A stretch of 41,480 nt of DNA. Source: Actinomycetales bacterium. Its GTDB lineage: Bacteria; Actinomycetota; Actinomycetes; Actinomycetales; Kineosporiaceae. Every line of letters starts with the position of its first letter. Position 1 is the stretch's first letter. Positions 1-7,167 of this stretch are shown piece after piece. The position numbers and the translations under genes were made by a program. The notes under the pieces are model-generated. The model saw only the letters and a program-made list of their open reading frames with translations, did not search any database and was not told the origin of the DNA. Location: the NCBI GenBank assembly GCA_012719445.1, contig JAAYAH010000110.1, positions 1 to 41,480 of the forward strand, read 5' to 3'.

Positions 1-160
1 GCGGGAACACCACCCGCGGGAACACCACACGGAGGAGCTGACCACCGCTCCGGGACCTTCGACTCGCGGGCACCCGGGCCGGTGGGCGAGGCTGGAGACC
101 GGTGCCTCCGCTGGAGGCGACCCTGCCCGCCCGGACGGGCGGCGAGTGAGGAGAGGCGAC

Positions 161-1621
161 GTGAGGTCACCACAGTCAGTGGCCGTCGTCGGCGGCGGGA
201 TCAGCGGGCTGGCGACGGCCTACTTCCTCACCCACCCCGAGGACGGCAGCAGGGGCGTCCCCGAGGTCACCTTGCTGGAGGCCGGTCCGGCGCTCGGCGG
301 GAAGATCGCGACGGTGGACGTTGCGGGGTTCCCCGTCGACACCGGTCCCGACGCCGTCCTGGCCCGCGTCCCGCTGGTCGGCAAGCTGTTCGCCGACCTC
401 GGCCTGGCCGGGGCGATGCAGGGTCCCGCCAGCCGCCGGGCCTACGTGTGGACCCGCGGGGTGCTGCGCCCGCTGCCCCCCGGCTCGGTGTTCGGGGTGC
501 CGGAGCACCTGCTCCCGCTGCTGCGCTCCGGGCTGCTCGGGCCGTGGGGGGTGGCCAGGGCCGGGGCCGACCTCGTCATGCCGAGGCTGCGGATCCCCGC
601 CGACCCCTCCATCGAGCAGTTGCTGCGGCCCCGGTTCGGCCGGCAGGTCTACGACCGGCTCATCGAGCCGATGCTCGGCGGGGTCCATGCCGGGCGCGCC
701 GACGCGCTCAGCGCCCGTAGCGCCGTCCCCGAGGTGTTCGCGCTGGCCCAACGGCACCGCAGCACCTACCTGGGACTGCGCCGTCGCGGGCCGCGCAACG
801 GGTCCGGCCCGGCGCTGGTCGCTGTCGAGGGCGGGCTGACCCGGCTCGTCGACACCCTGCGCGACGCCCTGACCGGGGTCGAGGTGCGCACCGGCGTCAC
901 CGCGACCGGTGTGGAGCGCGACGGCAGGCGGTACTCCGTGCACGCCGACGGCCGGGACCCGCTGGAGGTGGACCGGGTGGTGCTGGCGACCCCGGCCCGG
1001 GCCAGCGCGGCGCTGCTGCGCGGGGTGTGCCCCGAGGCCGCCGAGGTGCTGGCGGCCGTGCCGTACGTCGGGGTCGCCACGGTGACCCTCGCCTACCCGC
1101 GGTCGGCCGTCGACCGGGAGCTGGACGGCACCGGGTTCCTGGTCCCGCCGGTCGAGCGCCGGTTCCTGGTGGGCTGCTCGTGGCTGACCGCGAAGTGGCC
1201 GTACCTCGACGATCCGGACACGGCGCTGTTCCGGTGCATGGTGGGCCGGTACGGCGACGAGTCCTGGGCCGAGCTCGACGACGACGAGCTGGTGTTGCGG
1301 GTCCACACGGAGCTGGCGGAGGCCCTCGGTGTCACCGGGCAGCCGACCCACGTCCACGTGCAACGCTGGCCGGGGGCGATGCCGCAGTACACGATCGGGC
1401 ACGAGACCCGGCTGCAGGTGCTCGACACCGCGCTCCGCGCCGTCCCGGGGATCCACCTCACCGGGGCGGCGTACCGGGGCGTCGGCATCGCCGGCTGCAT
1501 CACCCAGGCCAACGCCACCGCTCGACGGGTGCTGGACGGTGTGTCTCCGCCGCCGACCCGGGTGATCGACGTGTCCGGCGGTGCGACGGCGAAGGCGTCC
1601 CGGAAGCGGCGGAGCCGGTGA
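161..1621 (+). CDS. hemY: Coproporphyrinogen/protoporphyrinogen oxidase (HemY/CgoX type)
   Basis: FAD-dependent oxidase of late heme synthesis. In Actinomycetota this family usually oxidises coproporphyrinogen III to coproporphyrin III in the coproporphyrin-dependent route. The N-terminus has a Rossmann dinucleotide motif VAVVGGGISGLATAYFL (about residues 8-24), followed by the GGKI segment. The C-terminus has the flavin-binding signature TGAAYRGVGIAGCI typical of HemY. At 486 aa it has the usual family length. I chose the GTG at 161 because a GAGGAGAGG Shine-Dalgarno sits 4-7 nt before it; an in-frame GTG at 146 has no comparable site. Its stop overlaps the start of the radical SAM gene (GTGA), so the two are probably translated together. 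The upstream neighbour, often hemE, lies outside the window. Confidence 0.93.
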   Translation: MRSPQSVAVVGGGISGLATAYFLTHPEDGSRGVPEVTLLEAGPALGGKIATVDVAGFPVDTGPDAVLARVPLVGKLFADLGLAGAMQGPASRRAYVWTRGVLRPLPPGSVFGVPEHLLPLLRSGLLGPWGVARAGADLVMPRLRIPADPSIEQLLRPRFGRQVYDRLIEPMLGGVHAGRADALSARSAVPEVFALAQRHRSTYLGLRRRGPRNGSGPALVAVEGGLTRLVDTLRDALTGVEVRTGVTATGVERDGRRYSVHADGRDPLEVDRVVLATPARASAALLRGVCPEAAEVLAAVPYVGVATVTLAYPRSAVDRELDGTGFLVPPVERRFLVGCSWLTAKWPYLDDPDTALFRCMVGRYGDESWAELDDDELVLRVHTELAEALGVTGQPTHVHVQRWPGAMPQYTIGHETRLQVLDTALRAVPGIHLTGAAYRGVGIAGCITQANATARRVLDGVSPPPTRVIDVSGGATAKASRKRRSR

Positions 1622-2784
1622 CCGGACCGGACCAGGAGCTCGCGGCGGTGACCGGCCGGCGGGGTGGGCTGGACTTCGCCCGGCGGCCGATGCTCGTCTT
1701 CTGGGAGACCACCCGGGCCTGCGGGCTGGCCTGCCGGCACTGCCGGGCCAGCGCGACCCCCTCGGCCCTGCCCGGCGAGCTCACCACGGCGCAGGGCCTC
1801 GCCCTCATCGAGGAGGTGGCCTCCTTCGGCAAGCCCTCCCCCGTCCTCGTGCTCACCGGCGGCGACTGCCTGCTCCGGCCCGACCTGTTCGAGCTCGTCG
1901 AGCGGGCGCGCTCCCTCGGGATCCCGACGGCCCTCTCGCCGTCGGTCACCCCGCTGCTCACCCCGGCCGCGATCGAGCGGATCGCCGCGAGCGGGGTCAG
2001 GGCGGTGTCGATCAGCCTGGACGGCGCGACCGCGGCCACCCACGACGGGGTGCGCGGCGTCGCCGGGCACTTCGAGGACACCCTGCAGGCCATCCGGCGG
2101 TTCGTCGAGGCCGGCCTGACGGTGCAGATCAACACCACGGTGATGCGGGTGAACGTCGAGGAGCTGCCGGACGTCGCGGCGATTCTCGCCGAGACCGGCG
2201 CGCACATCTGGGAGGTCTTCTTCCTCGTCCACGTGGGCAGGGGGGTCGCGACCGGCGCCCTGAGCCCTGCCGAGCACGAGGACGTCTGCCACCTGCTGTA
2301 CGACGCGGCCCACCACGGCTTCGTGGTCAGGACCGTCGAGGCGCCGTTCTTCCGGCGGGTCGTCGCGCAGCGCCGCGGCGACGGTGACCGGCCGCAGGAC
2401 GCACCCCCCGAGACGGCCCTGTACCGGCGGCTCCGCGCTCGGCTGGACGAGGCGCTCGGCCCGCCGACCGCCAGGCCCGCGGCGCACACCGCGGCCACGA
2501 GGGACGGCAAGGGGATCGTCTTCGTCGCCCACGACGGCGAGGTCTATCCCGCGGGGTTCCTGCCGCTGGGTCTCGGCCGGGTCACCGAGCGGTCGCTGCG
2601 CGACATCTACGTGGACGACGAGCGCTTCCGGGCGCTGCGGGCCGCCGACTTCCGGGGCCGGTGCGGGCGCTGCGAGTACGCGGACCTCTGCGGAGGCTCC
2701 CGGGCCAGGGCGTACGCGGCGTCCGGGGACCTGCTCGGCGAGGACCCCGCCTGCGCCTACCGGCCCGCGGAGACCCTCGCCTGA
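1618..2784 (+). CDS. Radical SAM/SPASM-type protein, NirJ/AhbD-like (BA_1875-type family)
   Basis: Radical S-adenosylmethionine enzyme of 388 aa starting at a GTG that overlaps the hemY stop by four bases. Residues C35, C39 and C42 form the canonical CX3CX2C cluster motif in CGLACRHC, preceded by FWETTRA. A TGGDCLLRPDL segment follows, then SISLDGATAATHDGVRG, both typical of the radical SAM barrel. The C-terminus carries a SPASM/twitch-like cysteine set at about C349, C352, C358 and C379, which would hold one auxiliary Fe-S cluster. The organisation resembles NirJ, AhbC/AhbD and the BA_1875 subfamily; the subfamily name is recalled, not searched. Coupling to hemY suggests a role in heme or modified-tetrapyrrole metabolism. 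The substrate cannot be read from sequence, and a peptide-modifying role remains possible although no precursor peptide is visible nearby. Confidence 0.88.
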   Translation: MTGPDQELAAVTGRRGGLDFARRPMLVFWETTRACGLACRHCRASATPSALPGELTTAQGLALIEEVASFGKPSPVLVLTGGDCLLRPDLFELVERARSLGIPTALSPSVTPLLTPAAIERIAASGVRAVSISLDGATAATHDGVRGVAGHFEDTLQAIRRFVEAGLTVQINTTVMRVNVEELPDVAAILAETGAHIWEVFFLVHVGRGVATGALSPAEHEDVCHLLYDAAHHGFVVRTVEAPFFRRVVAQRRGDGDRPQDAPPETALYRRLRARLDEALGPPTARPAAHTAATRDGKGIVFVAHDGEVYPAGFLPLGLGRVTERSLRDIYVDDERFRALRAADFRGRCGRCEYADLCGGSRARAYAASGDLLGEDPACAYRPAETLA

Positions 2785-2887
2785 GCGCGGCACTCCCGCA
2801 GCGTCCGGCACCTCCGCACGGTCCGGCATCCGTGCGGATCCGGGGTGCCGACCGACCACCGCCCCCGCCGGATGACGCCTGCTCGAC

Positions 2888-2927
2888 GACGTCTGTCGGG
2901 GGACGTCTGTCGGGGGACGTCTGCCGG
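2888..2927. repeat. Short tandem repeat, 14-bp unit
   Basis: Two exact copies of GACGTCTGTCGGGG (from 2888 and 2902) and a third, partial copy from 2916. The repeat lies in the 156-bp gap between the convergent radical SAM gene and the minus-strand gene ending at 2941. No ORF or clear hairpin terminator is associated with it. Confidence 0.8.
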
Positions 2928-2940
2928 AAGCCGGAAGCGG

Positions 2941-3981
2941 CTATTTGAAGACGTTGTGGAAGACGCTCACCGTCGTGTCGTAGAAGGTGGCCGGCCAGGC
3001 GGACGACTCCGGTTCCGGCTGGAAGGTCGCGGCGGGGACTCCGGGGGGCGGCTCCCCGACGAACCCCTGGCCGCGGAGGATGTACTTGTCACCGTTGGAG
3101 ATCAGGGCGAGCTTGACCGTCGCCTGCTGGGTGTCGTCGCAGGAGGCGTACCAACCGACGGTCGCCTCGGCGATCCCGTCCCCGTCCAGGTCGCTGACCT
3201 GCACCGAGCCCTGGGCGAATCCGGCGTCCAGCCGCTCCTGCCGGCGACAGGACTGGGGGTCGCGCATCTCCCGGAGGGTGCTCGGCTGGGCGTCGAGGTG
3301 TGCCAGGTGGGTCACCTTGAGGACCAGTTGCCGGCGTCCCGTCGAGGTCAGCGCGAGAAGGTTGAGCCCGTTGCGGTCGGTCCAGGTCCAGGCGTTGTGG
3401 ATCTCTCCGGCGTCGTTGACCCCGCCCTGCCGGAGCAGGCCGTCGGCCCGGCCCTGGTCGATCCCCTCCAGATCGGTGATCGCCGTGGCCTCGGGGGACG
3501 GGCTGGGGCTCGCCTCGCCGGTGGGGGAGGCCGTCGGCTCGAGGTCGGCGGACGCGGAGGGCCGTGGCTCCTGCCGCCCGGCGTCCGCGGGCTTGGAGCT
3601 GCCGCGGGGCATCAGGACCACCAGGCCGAGGACGGCCAGCAGGGGCAGGCCCACGACCATGATCGCGAGCAGGAGGGTGCGCCGGTCGCGCGGAGGTCGT
3701 TGTCCCTGCCAGCCGCCCGGGTACTGCTGGGGCGGGTACTGCGGCGGCTGTCCCCACCCGGCGCCAGGGGGACCGTACCCGGCGTCGGGGCCGTATCCGG
3801 TCGCCGGCGCCTGACCACCGGGCGCGTCGTAGACCTGGGTCTCCTGCCAGGACGGCTCCTCCGGCTGCGGCTGCCAGACGAGATCACCCTGCGGCTGCCA
3901 CGGCGGCGGGTCGGGCTGCCCGACGGGGGGCATGTGCTGCGTCGCCTGGTCCCAGGGCGCGGGACCGGGTGCCGGTGGCAC
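2941..3981 (-). CDS. Single-pass membrane protein with Pro/Gln-rich cytoplasmic N-terminus (unknown function)
   Basis: No family recognised. From the GTG at 3981 the product is 346 aa. Residues 1-100 are Pro/Gln/Gly/Tyr-rich, with repeats of the QPQ, GYGP and QYPP type. RRTLLLAIMVVGLPLLAVLGLVVLM (about 104-128) is a transmembrane helix with positive residues before it, giving a cytoplasmic N-terminus. A Pro/Ser/Thr linker follows, then an extracytoplasmic C-terminal domain of about 170 aa containing VSDLDGDGIAEATVGWY, a segment resembling FG-GAP/VCBS or EF-type Asp-rich loops. The start is uncertain. An ATG at 4025 with an AGGAAG ribosome site lies upstream but one base out of frame. The gene is convergent with the radical SAM gene. 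Confidence 0.75.
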   Translation of the reverse strand: MPPAPGPAPWDQATQHMPPVGQPDPPPWQPQGDLVWQPQPEEPSWQETQVYDAPGGQAPATGYGPDAGYGPPGAGWGQPPQYPPQQYPGGWQGQRPPRDRRTLLLAIMVVGLPLLAVLGLVVLMPRGSSKPADAGRQEPRPSASADLEPTASPTGEASPSPSPEATAITDLEGIDQGRADGLLRQGGVNDAGEIHNAWTWTDRNGLNLLALTSTGRRQLVLKVTHLAHLDAQPSTLREMRDPQSCRRQERLDAGFAQGSVQVSDLDGDGIAEATVGWYASCDDTQQATVKLALISNGDKYILRGQGFVGEPPPGVPAATFQPEPESSAWPATFYDTTVSVFHNVFK

Positions 3982-4085
3982 GTCGGGGCGTCCGCCCTGC
4001 CAGCTGTCGGGCTGGTCTCGGTCATGGGACTTCCTGCCCAGGGCTCTGTCCTCTCGTCACGCGACCGCCGTGGCGGTGCGGGTTC

Positions 4086-4478
4086 TCAGTCCTTGCCGTC
4101 CGGGACGACGACGTTCAGCACCATGCTGACGACGGTCACCACCACGGCAGCCCCGATCGCCGACCAGAAGAAGTCGTCGATGGTGAACGGGATACCGATC
4201 TCTCCGGCGAGCCACGCCACGATCTCCAGCATGAGCGCGTTCACCACGAACGCCATCAGGCCGAGGGTCAGCAGGTAGATCGGCAGGGTCAGCACCTTGA
4301 CGACGGGCTTGATCACTGCGTTGACGACACCGAAGATCGCTCCGACGACGAGCAGCGTCAGGACGTTCTCCAGAAGATCACCGTCGGTGATGTCCACACC
4401 CGGGACGATCGCTGCGGCCACCCAGATGGCTGCAGCGTTCACGAGGACTTTGACCAGGAACGCTTGCACGGCGCGCAT
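4086..4478 (-). CDS. Phage-holin-family / YvlD-like small membrane protein
   Basis: A 130-aa integral membrane protein. It has four predicted hydrophobic helices: VQAFLVKVLVNAAAIWVAA, LLVVGAIFGVVNAVIKPVV, LPIYLLTLGLMAFVVNAL and IGAAVVVTVVSMVLNVVV. The NAVIKPVVKVLTLPIYLLTLG pattern is characteristic of the PF04020 (Mmc1/YvlD, annotated as phage holin family IV) membrane proteins. I chose the internal ATG at 4478. The longer frame to 4640 reads only Arg/Pro-rich, non-conserved sequence. Despite the family name there is no phage context, and function in bacteria is not established. The 107 bp to the next gene on this strand (start 3981) would allow cotranscription. Confidence 0.85.
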   Translation of the reverse strand: MRAVQAFLVKVLVNAAAIWVAAAIVPGVDITDGDLLENVLTLLVVGAIFGVVNAVIKPVVKVLTLPIYLLTLGLMAFVVNALMLEIVAWLAGEIGIPFTIDDFFWSAIGAAVVVTVVSMVLNVVVPDGKD

Positions 4479-4602
4479 CCTGCCACGCGGGACGATCCCG
4501 CGAAACCGGTTCGGGAGGGATACGTCCACCCGCCGGGGTCCCGCGCCGCCGGGCGGCCGGTGTCCGGGCCGTCGACGGGCGGCTCGTGCCCGCCTCGCGA
4601 GG

Positions 4603-4649
4603 GGGCGGCCCGTGCCCGCCTCGTCGAGGGGAGGGGACACGGGCCGCCC
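4603..4649 (-). terminator. GC-rich hairpin terminator downstream of the GH5 gene
   Basis: A 12-bp perfect stem (4603-4614 with 4638-4649, GGGCGGCCCGTG and its complement) with a 23-nt loop that can itself form a small CCTC/GAGG stem. It lies about 100 nt past the stop of the minus-strand GH5 gene. There is no U-tract, as is common for actinobacterial intrinsic terminators. Confidence 0.6.
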
Positions 4650-4676
4650 GTCGGTGCGATCCGCCGGAGCGCCGGT

Positions 4677-4750
4677 CAGCCGGTGGTGCCGGGGTGTCGA
4701 TCAGCCGGTGGTGCCGGGTGTCGGTCAGCCGGTGGTGCCGGGGTGTCGAT
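4677..4750. repeat. Three tandem ~25-bp repeats abutting the GH5 stop codon
   Basis: Three consecutive copies of a unit beginning CAGCCGGTGGTGCCGGG, at 4677-4701 (25 bp), 4702-4725 (24 bp) and 4726-4750 (25 bp). The last copy runs into the GH5 stop codon (4750-4752 on the plus strand). The one-base length difference between units means they do not all keep a reading frame, so they look like non-coding trailer repeats or past slippage at the gene end. Confidence 0.8.
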
Positions 4751-6510
4751 CAGCTCGCGGTGCAGGTGACCGTGGCCCCGGCGCCCGTCCCGGTGCCCTG
4801 GAAGCCGAAGTTCGTCGTCGCTCCGGCGCCGAGTGCACCGTTGTAGTTCTGGTTCGTGACGGTCACCGTGCCGGTGGTGCCCGTGTTGACCCCGTTCCAG
4901 GCATTGGTGAGGGTCGCGCCGCCGGGCAGCGTCAGGGTGACCCGCCAGCCACTGATCGGCGAACCCCCCGCGGTGACGGTCACCGAGGCGACGAACCCAC
5001 CCGGCCACTGGCTCTGCACCGCGTAGGCAACGGAGCAGGTCCTGTCCCCGGACCCGGTCGTGGTCGTGGTGGTCGGCCGCGTCGTGCTCGTCGTGGTGGT
5101 CGTCGTCGGTCGGGTGGTCGTGGTGGTTGTCGTCGGTCGGGTGGTCGTGGTGGTTGTCGTCGGTCGGGTGGTGGTCGTGGTGGTCGTCGTCGGTCGGGTG
5201 GTGGTCGTGGTGGTGGTCGTGGGCCGCGTCGTGGTGGTCGTGGTGGGCCGGGTGGTGGTGGTCTGGGTGCTGCCGCTCTTGGCGGCCATCCGGGCCGAGT
5301 GGTCGCGGAACACCGAGAGCACCGACATGCCGGCGACCATGTCGTGCCCGCCACCGCCGGAGCCGTCCTTGTACCACCAGAACGCGCTCCCGTCGGCGCC
5401 CGACGCCTCGAGCTCGGCGTAGATCTCAGGCCACCACTGGGCGTGGTTGCTCGTCACGTTCCACTCACCCATGAAGAACGGCTTGCCGATGACCTCGTGC
5501 GACTCGGTCACCCAGGTCCGGATGAGGGCTCGGGTCTCCGCGATGTCGAGGGCGGCCCAGCCGGCGTCCGGGTACGGGTGTGCCGAGGTGAAGTCGATGT
5601 ACGGCGACTGCTGGATGTGGATGAACGGGTTGCCCTCGTCACCACCGAAGCCGAACCGGGACTCGTGCGCCTCCAGCCCGGCCCCCAGCAGGTGGTTGGA
5701 GTCGATGCTCTTGACGTAGGCGCCCATCTCGTCGACCCAGGCCCGCAGGGTGGCGCCGGAGACGTTCTCCTCGGCGGAGACGTCCTGGTAGCGGGGCTCG
5801 TTCATGAGCTCCCAGGCGAAGATGGTCGGGTCGTCCTTGTAGGCGACTCCGCTGTAGTGGTTGACCCGGTTCAGGGCGTAGTTGACGTAGTTCTTGTACT
5901 GGGTGAAGCACCCGGGGCACTTGGCCTTGTTGAAGAACGTGGCCCGGCCGGGGTGCCCGCCGGTCAGTCCCTCCCAGGACAGTCGGGTGTCGATCCCGCC
6001 GTAGGCCTCCCAGTAGTTCTCGAACACCGGGATCAGCCGGATGCCGTGCGCCTTCGCCGACTCGATGACGTAGTCGAACAGGGCGAACTGCTGGTCGTTG
6101 TAGACACCCTCGCTCGGCTCGAACCCGTGCCAGCTCTCGTGGCTGAACATCCAGAGCCGGACGACCGAGACCCGGTCGGCGGCCAACTGGGCCATGTGCT
6201 TGTCGATCCGGGCCTTGTCCATGTACTGGGTCTCGGTCTCGCCCCAGCTGCCGCCGTAGGTGAAGAAGTCGTAGGTGTTGGTGCCCGCGAAGTAGTAGGT
6301 CTTACCGTCGACGCAGAAATGGATGCCGCACCGCTCGACGAAACTCGGGGAGGCGGCCTCCGCAGGCCCGGTGTTCACGGTGAGCATCGCGGCTGTCACG
6401 CCCAGGAGGGCCAGTCCGGTGCGCAGGGTCGTTCCGAGCCGGCGACGGTGCGGCGTCGTCGACGTCGCACCTCCGCCCCCGCCGGCGCTGTGGGGGCCAG
6501 TAAGGATCAT
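4750..6510 (-). CDS. Secreted GH5 beta-mannanase-like glycoside hydrolase with C-terminal CBM2
   Basis: Extracellular glycanase of 586 aa. The ATG at 6510 has a strong GGAGGAA site 7 nt upstream. Residues 1-52 form a signal peptide (HRRRLGTTLRTGLALLGVT core, cleavage near AEA). Residues about 55-410 are a GH5 (clan GH-A) TIM barrel: FAGTNTYDF near the start, acid/base E238 in WELMNEPR, and nucleophile E349 in FFMGEWNV. The sequence most resembles GH5_7 mannan endo-1,4-beta-mannosidases, although mannan specificity is inferred. Residues about 414-490 are a Thr linker broken by RP. The last 100 residues are a CBM2 cellulose-binding module, beginning CSVAYAVQSQWPGGF and ending in a Cys-containing strand, with WPGGF, GWRV and AWNG aromatic positions. 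It has its own promoter. It probably acts on hemicellulose bound to cellulose. Confidence 0.92.
   Translation of the reverse strand: MILTGPHSAGGGGGATSTTPHRRRLGTTLRTGLALLGVTAAMLTVNTGPAEAASPSFVERCGIHFCVDGKTYYFAGTNTYDFFTYGGSWGETETQYMDKARIDKHMAQLAADRVSVVRLWMFSHESWHGFEPSEGVYNDQQFALFDYVIESAKAHGIRLIPVFENYWEAYGGIDTRLSWEGLTGGHPGRATFFNKAKCPGCFTQYKNYVNYALNRVNHYSGVAYKDDPTIFAWELMNEPRYQDVSAEENVSGATLRAWVDEMGAYVKSIDSNHLLGAGLEAHESRFGFGGDEGNPFIHIQQSPYIDFTSAHPYPDAGWAALDIAETRALIRTWVTESHEVIGKPFFMGEWNVTSNHAQWWPEIYAELEASGADGSAFWWYKDGSGGGGHDMVAGMSVLSVFRDHSARMAAKSGSTQTTTTRPTTTTTTRPTTTTTTTTRPTTTTTTTTRPTTTTTTTRPTTTTTTTRPTTTTTTSTTRPTTTTTTGSGDRTCSVAYAVQSQWPGGFVASVTVTAGGSPISGWRVTLTLPGGATLTNAWNGVNTGTTGTVTVTNQNYNGALGAGATTNFGFQGTGTGAGATVTCTAS
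5060..5275. repeat. Low-complexity ACC/CGA-rich repeat encoding the poly-Thr linker
   Basis: On the minus strand this reads (ACC)n interrupted by CGACCGACG-type units encoding RPTTTTTT repeats, at least eight times. It is the inter-domain linker of the GH5 enzyme. The opposite strand therefore shows spurious Val-rich open frames. The region is prone to slippage and mis-assembly. Confidence 0.85.
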
Positions 6511-6626
6511 CGGGGTTCCTCCGGGGACACGGTGGGGATCCACACCCGCACATTCCGGCGGGGACCGGAAGACGCTGCGCCGCGGTCTGCCCGGTGGTCG
6601 GGGTGAGGCCTTCAGGGGACGCCGGG

Positions 6627-6655
6627 ACGCTATGCACCGGTGAGATCAGTGTCAA
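6627..6655 (-). promoter_or_regulatory. Sigma-70-type promoter of the GH5 gene
   Basis: On the minus strand TTGACA (6655-6650) and TAGCGT (6632-6627) are separated by exactly 17 bp, a near-consensus housekeeping promoter. The start point would be near 6620, giving about 110 nt of leader before the ATG at 6510. No perfect LacI- or CebR-type palindrome is visible next to it. Confidence 0.7.
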
Positions 6656-7167
6656 GAGGTGCACGGGTGGCCTTTGTTGTATTACCGAACACATGACACA
6701 ACGTGCTCGACTCACGACGAATTGAAGCGGTACACCGCATTCCTGTTCGCCATCGGCAACGCCTCACCTCCGGGCCGGTCAGCCGGGTGACCCCGTCCTG
6801 TTCATCCGCCGGGGATCGCCGCCGGATCCGGTCGACGCCGCGGTGCCGGTCCGGGAGTCGGCGGAGCGGCTGACGTGATCGTCGCCGCGCGGCGGGGGTC
6901 GCCGGTGGCCGCCGGCGGAGCGCCGCTGTCCGGCTGGAGGGATGTGGGGGGCTCGTACCGGGTTCAGCCGGTCCCCGGCCTCCCTCGGGCTGTCGTCCCT
7001 CGGCGAATCCACCCCTGGGCGACGGGCTGCCACGGCGGTACTGTGCACAATGGGTAGTCGAGTGAACACGTAGTGCAGCAAGCCGTCCTCCATATGGCGG
7101 TCACCCGGTCGGGCGAGTACCCGAGGTGGCCGTGACGACACCGAAGCCCGTCAGCTGCGAGGGACCG
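6656..7167. other. Intergenic region between divergent GH5 and Thr-rich genes
   Basis: About 510 bp without a credible gene. The first 100 bp (6660-6750) is less GC-rich than the surroundings and lies upstream of the GH5 promoter, where a sugar-responsive regulator could bind. The rest is ordinary GC-rich sequence with a TGTGCACA palindrome near 7042. I could not assign a promoter for the rightward gene. Confidence 0.5.

Noticed and set aside
1-60. Possible C-terminus of an upstream gene (frame ending TGA at 39-41)
   Set aside because: Only 12 codons are visible and they come from a direct repeat of GCGGGAACACCAC; no family can be recognised.
4086-4478. Prophage lysis cassette suggested by the holin family name
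   Set aside because: No endolysin, portal, terminase or integrase nearby; the family is a common chromosomal membrane protein.
5060-5275. CRISPR-like repeat appearance
   Set aside because: Repeats are short trinucleotide-based coding units with no unique spacers; no cas genes are present.
5060-5422. Val/Arg-rich open frame opposite the GH5 linker
   Set aside because: It is the complement of the poly-Thr linker, read as VVVVVGR repeats.
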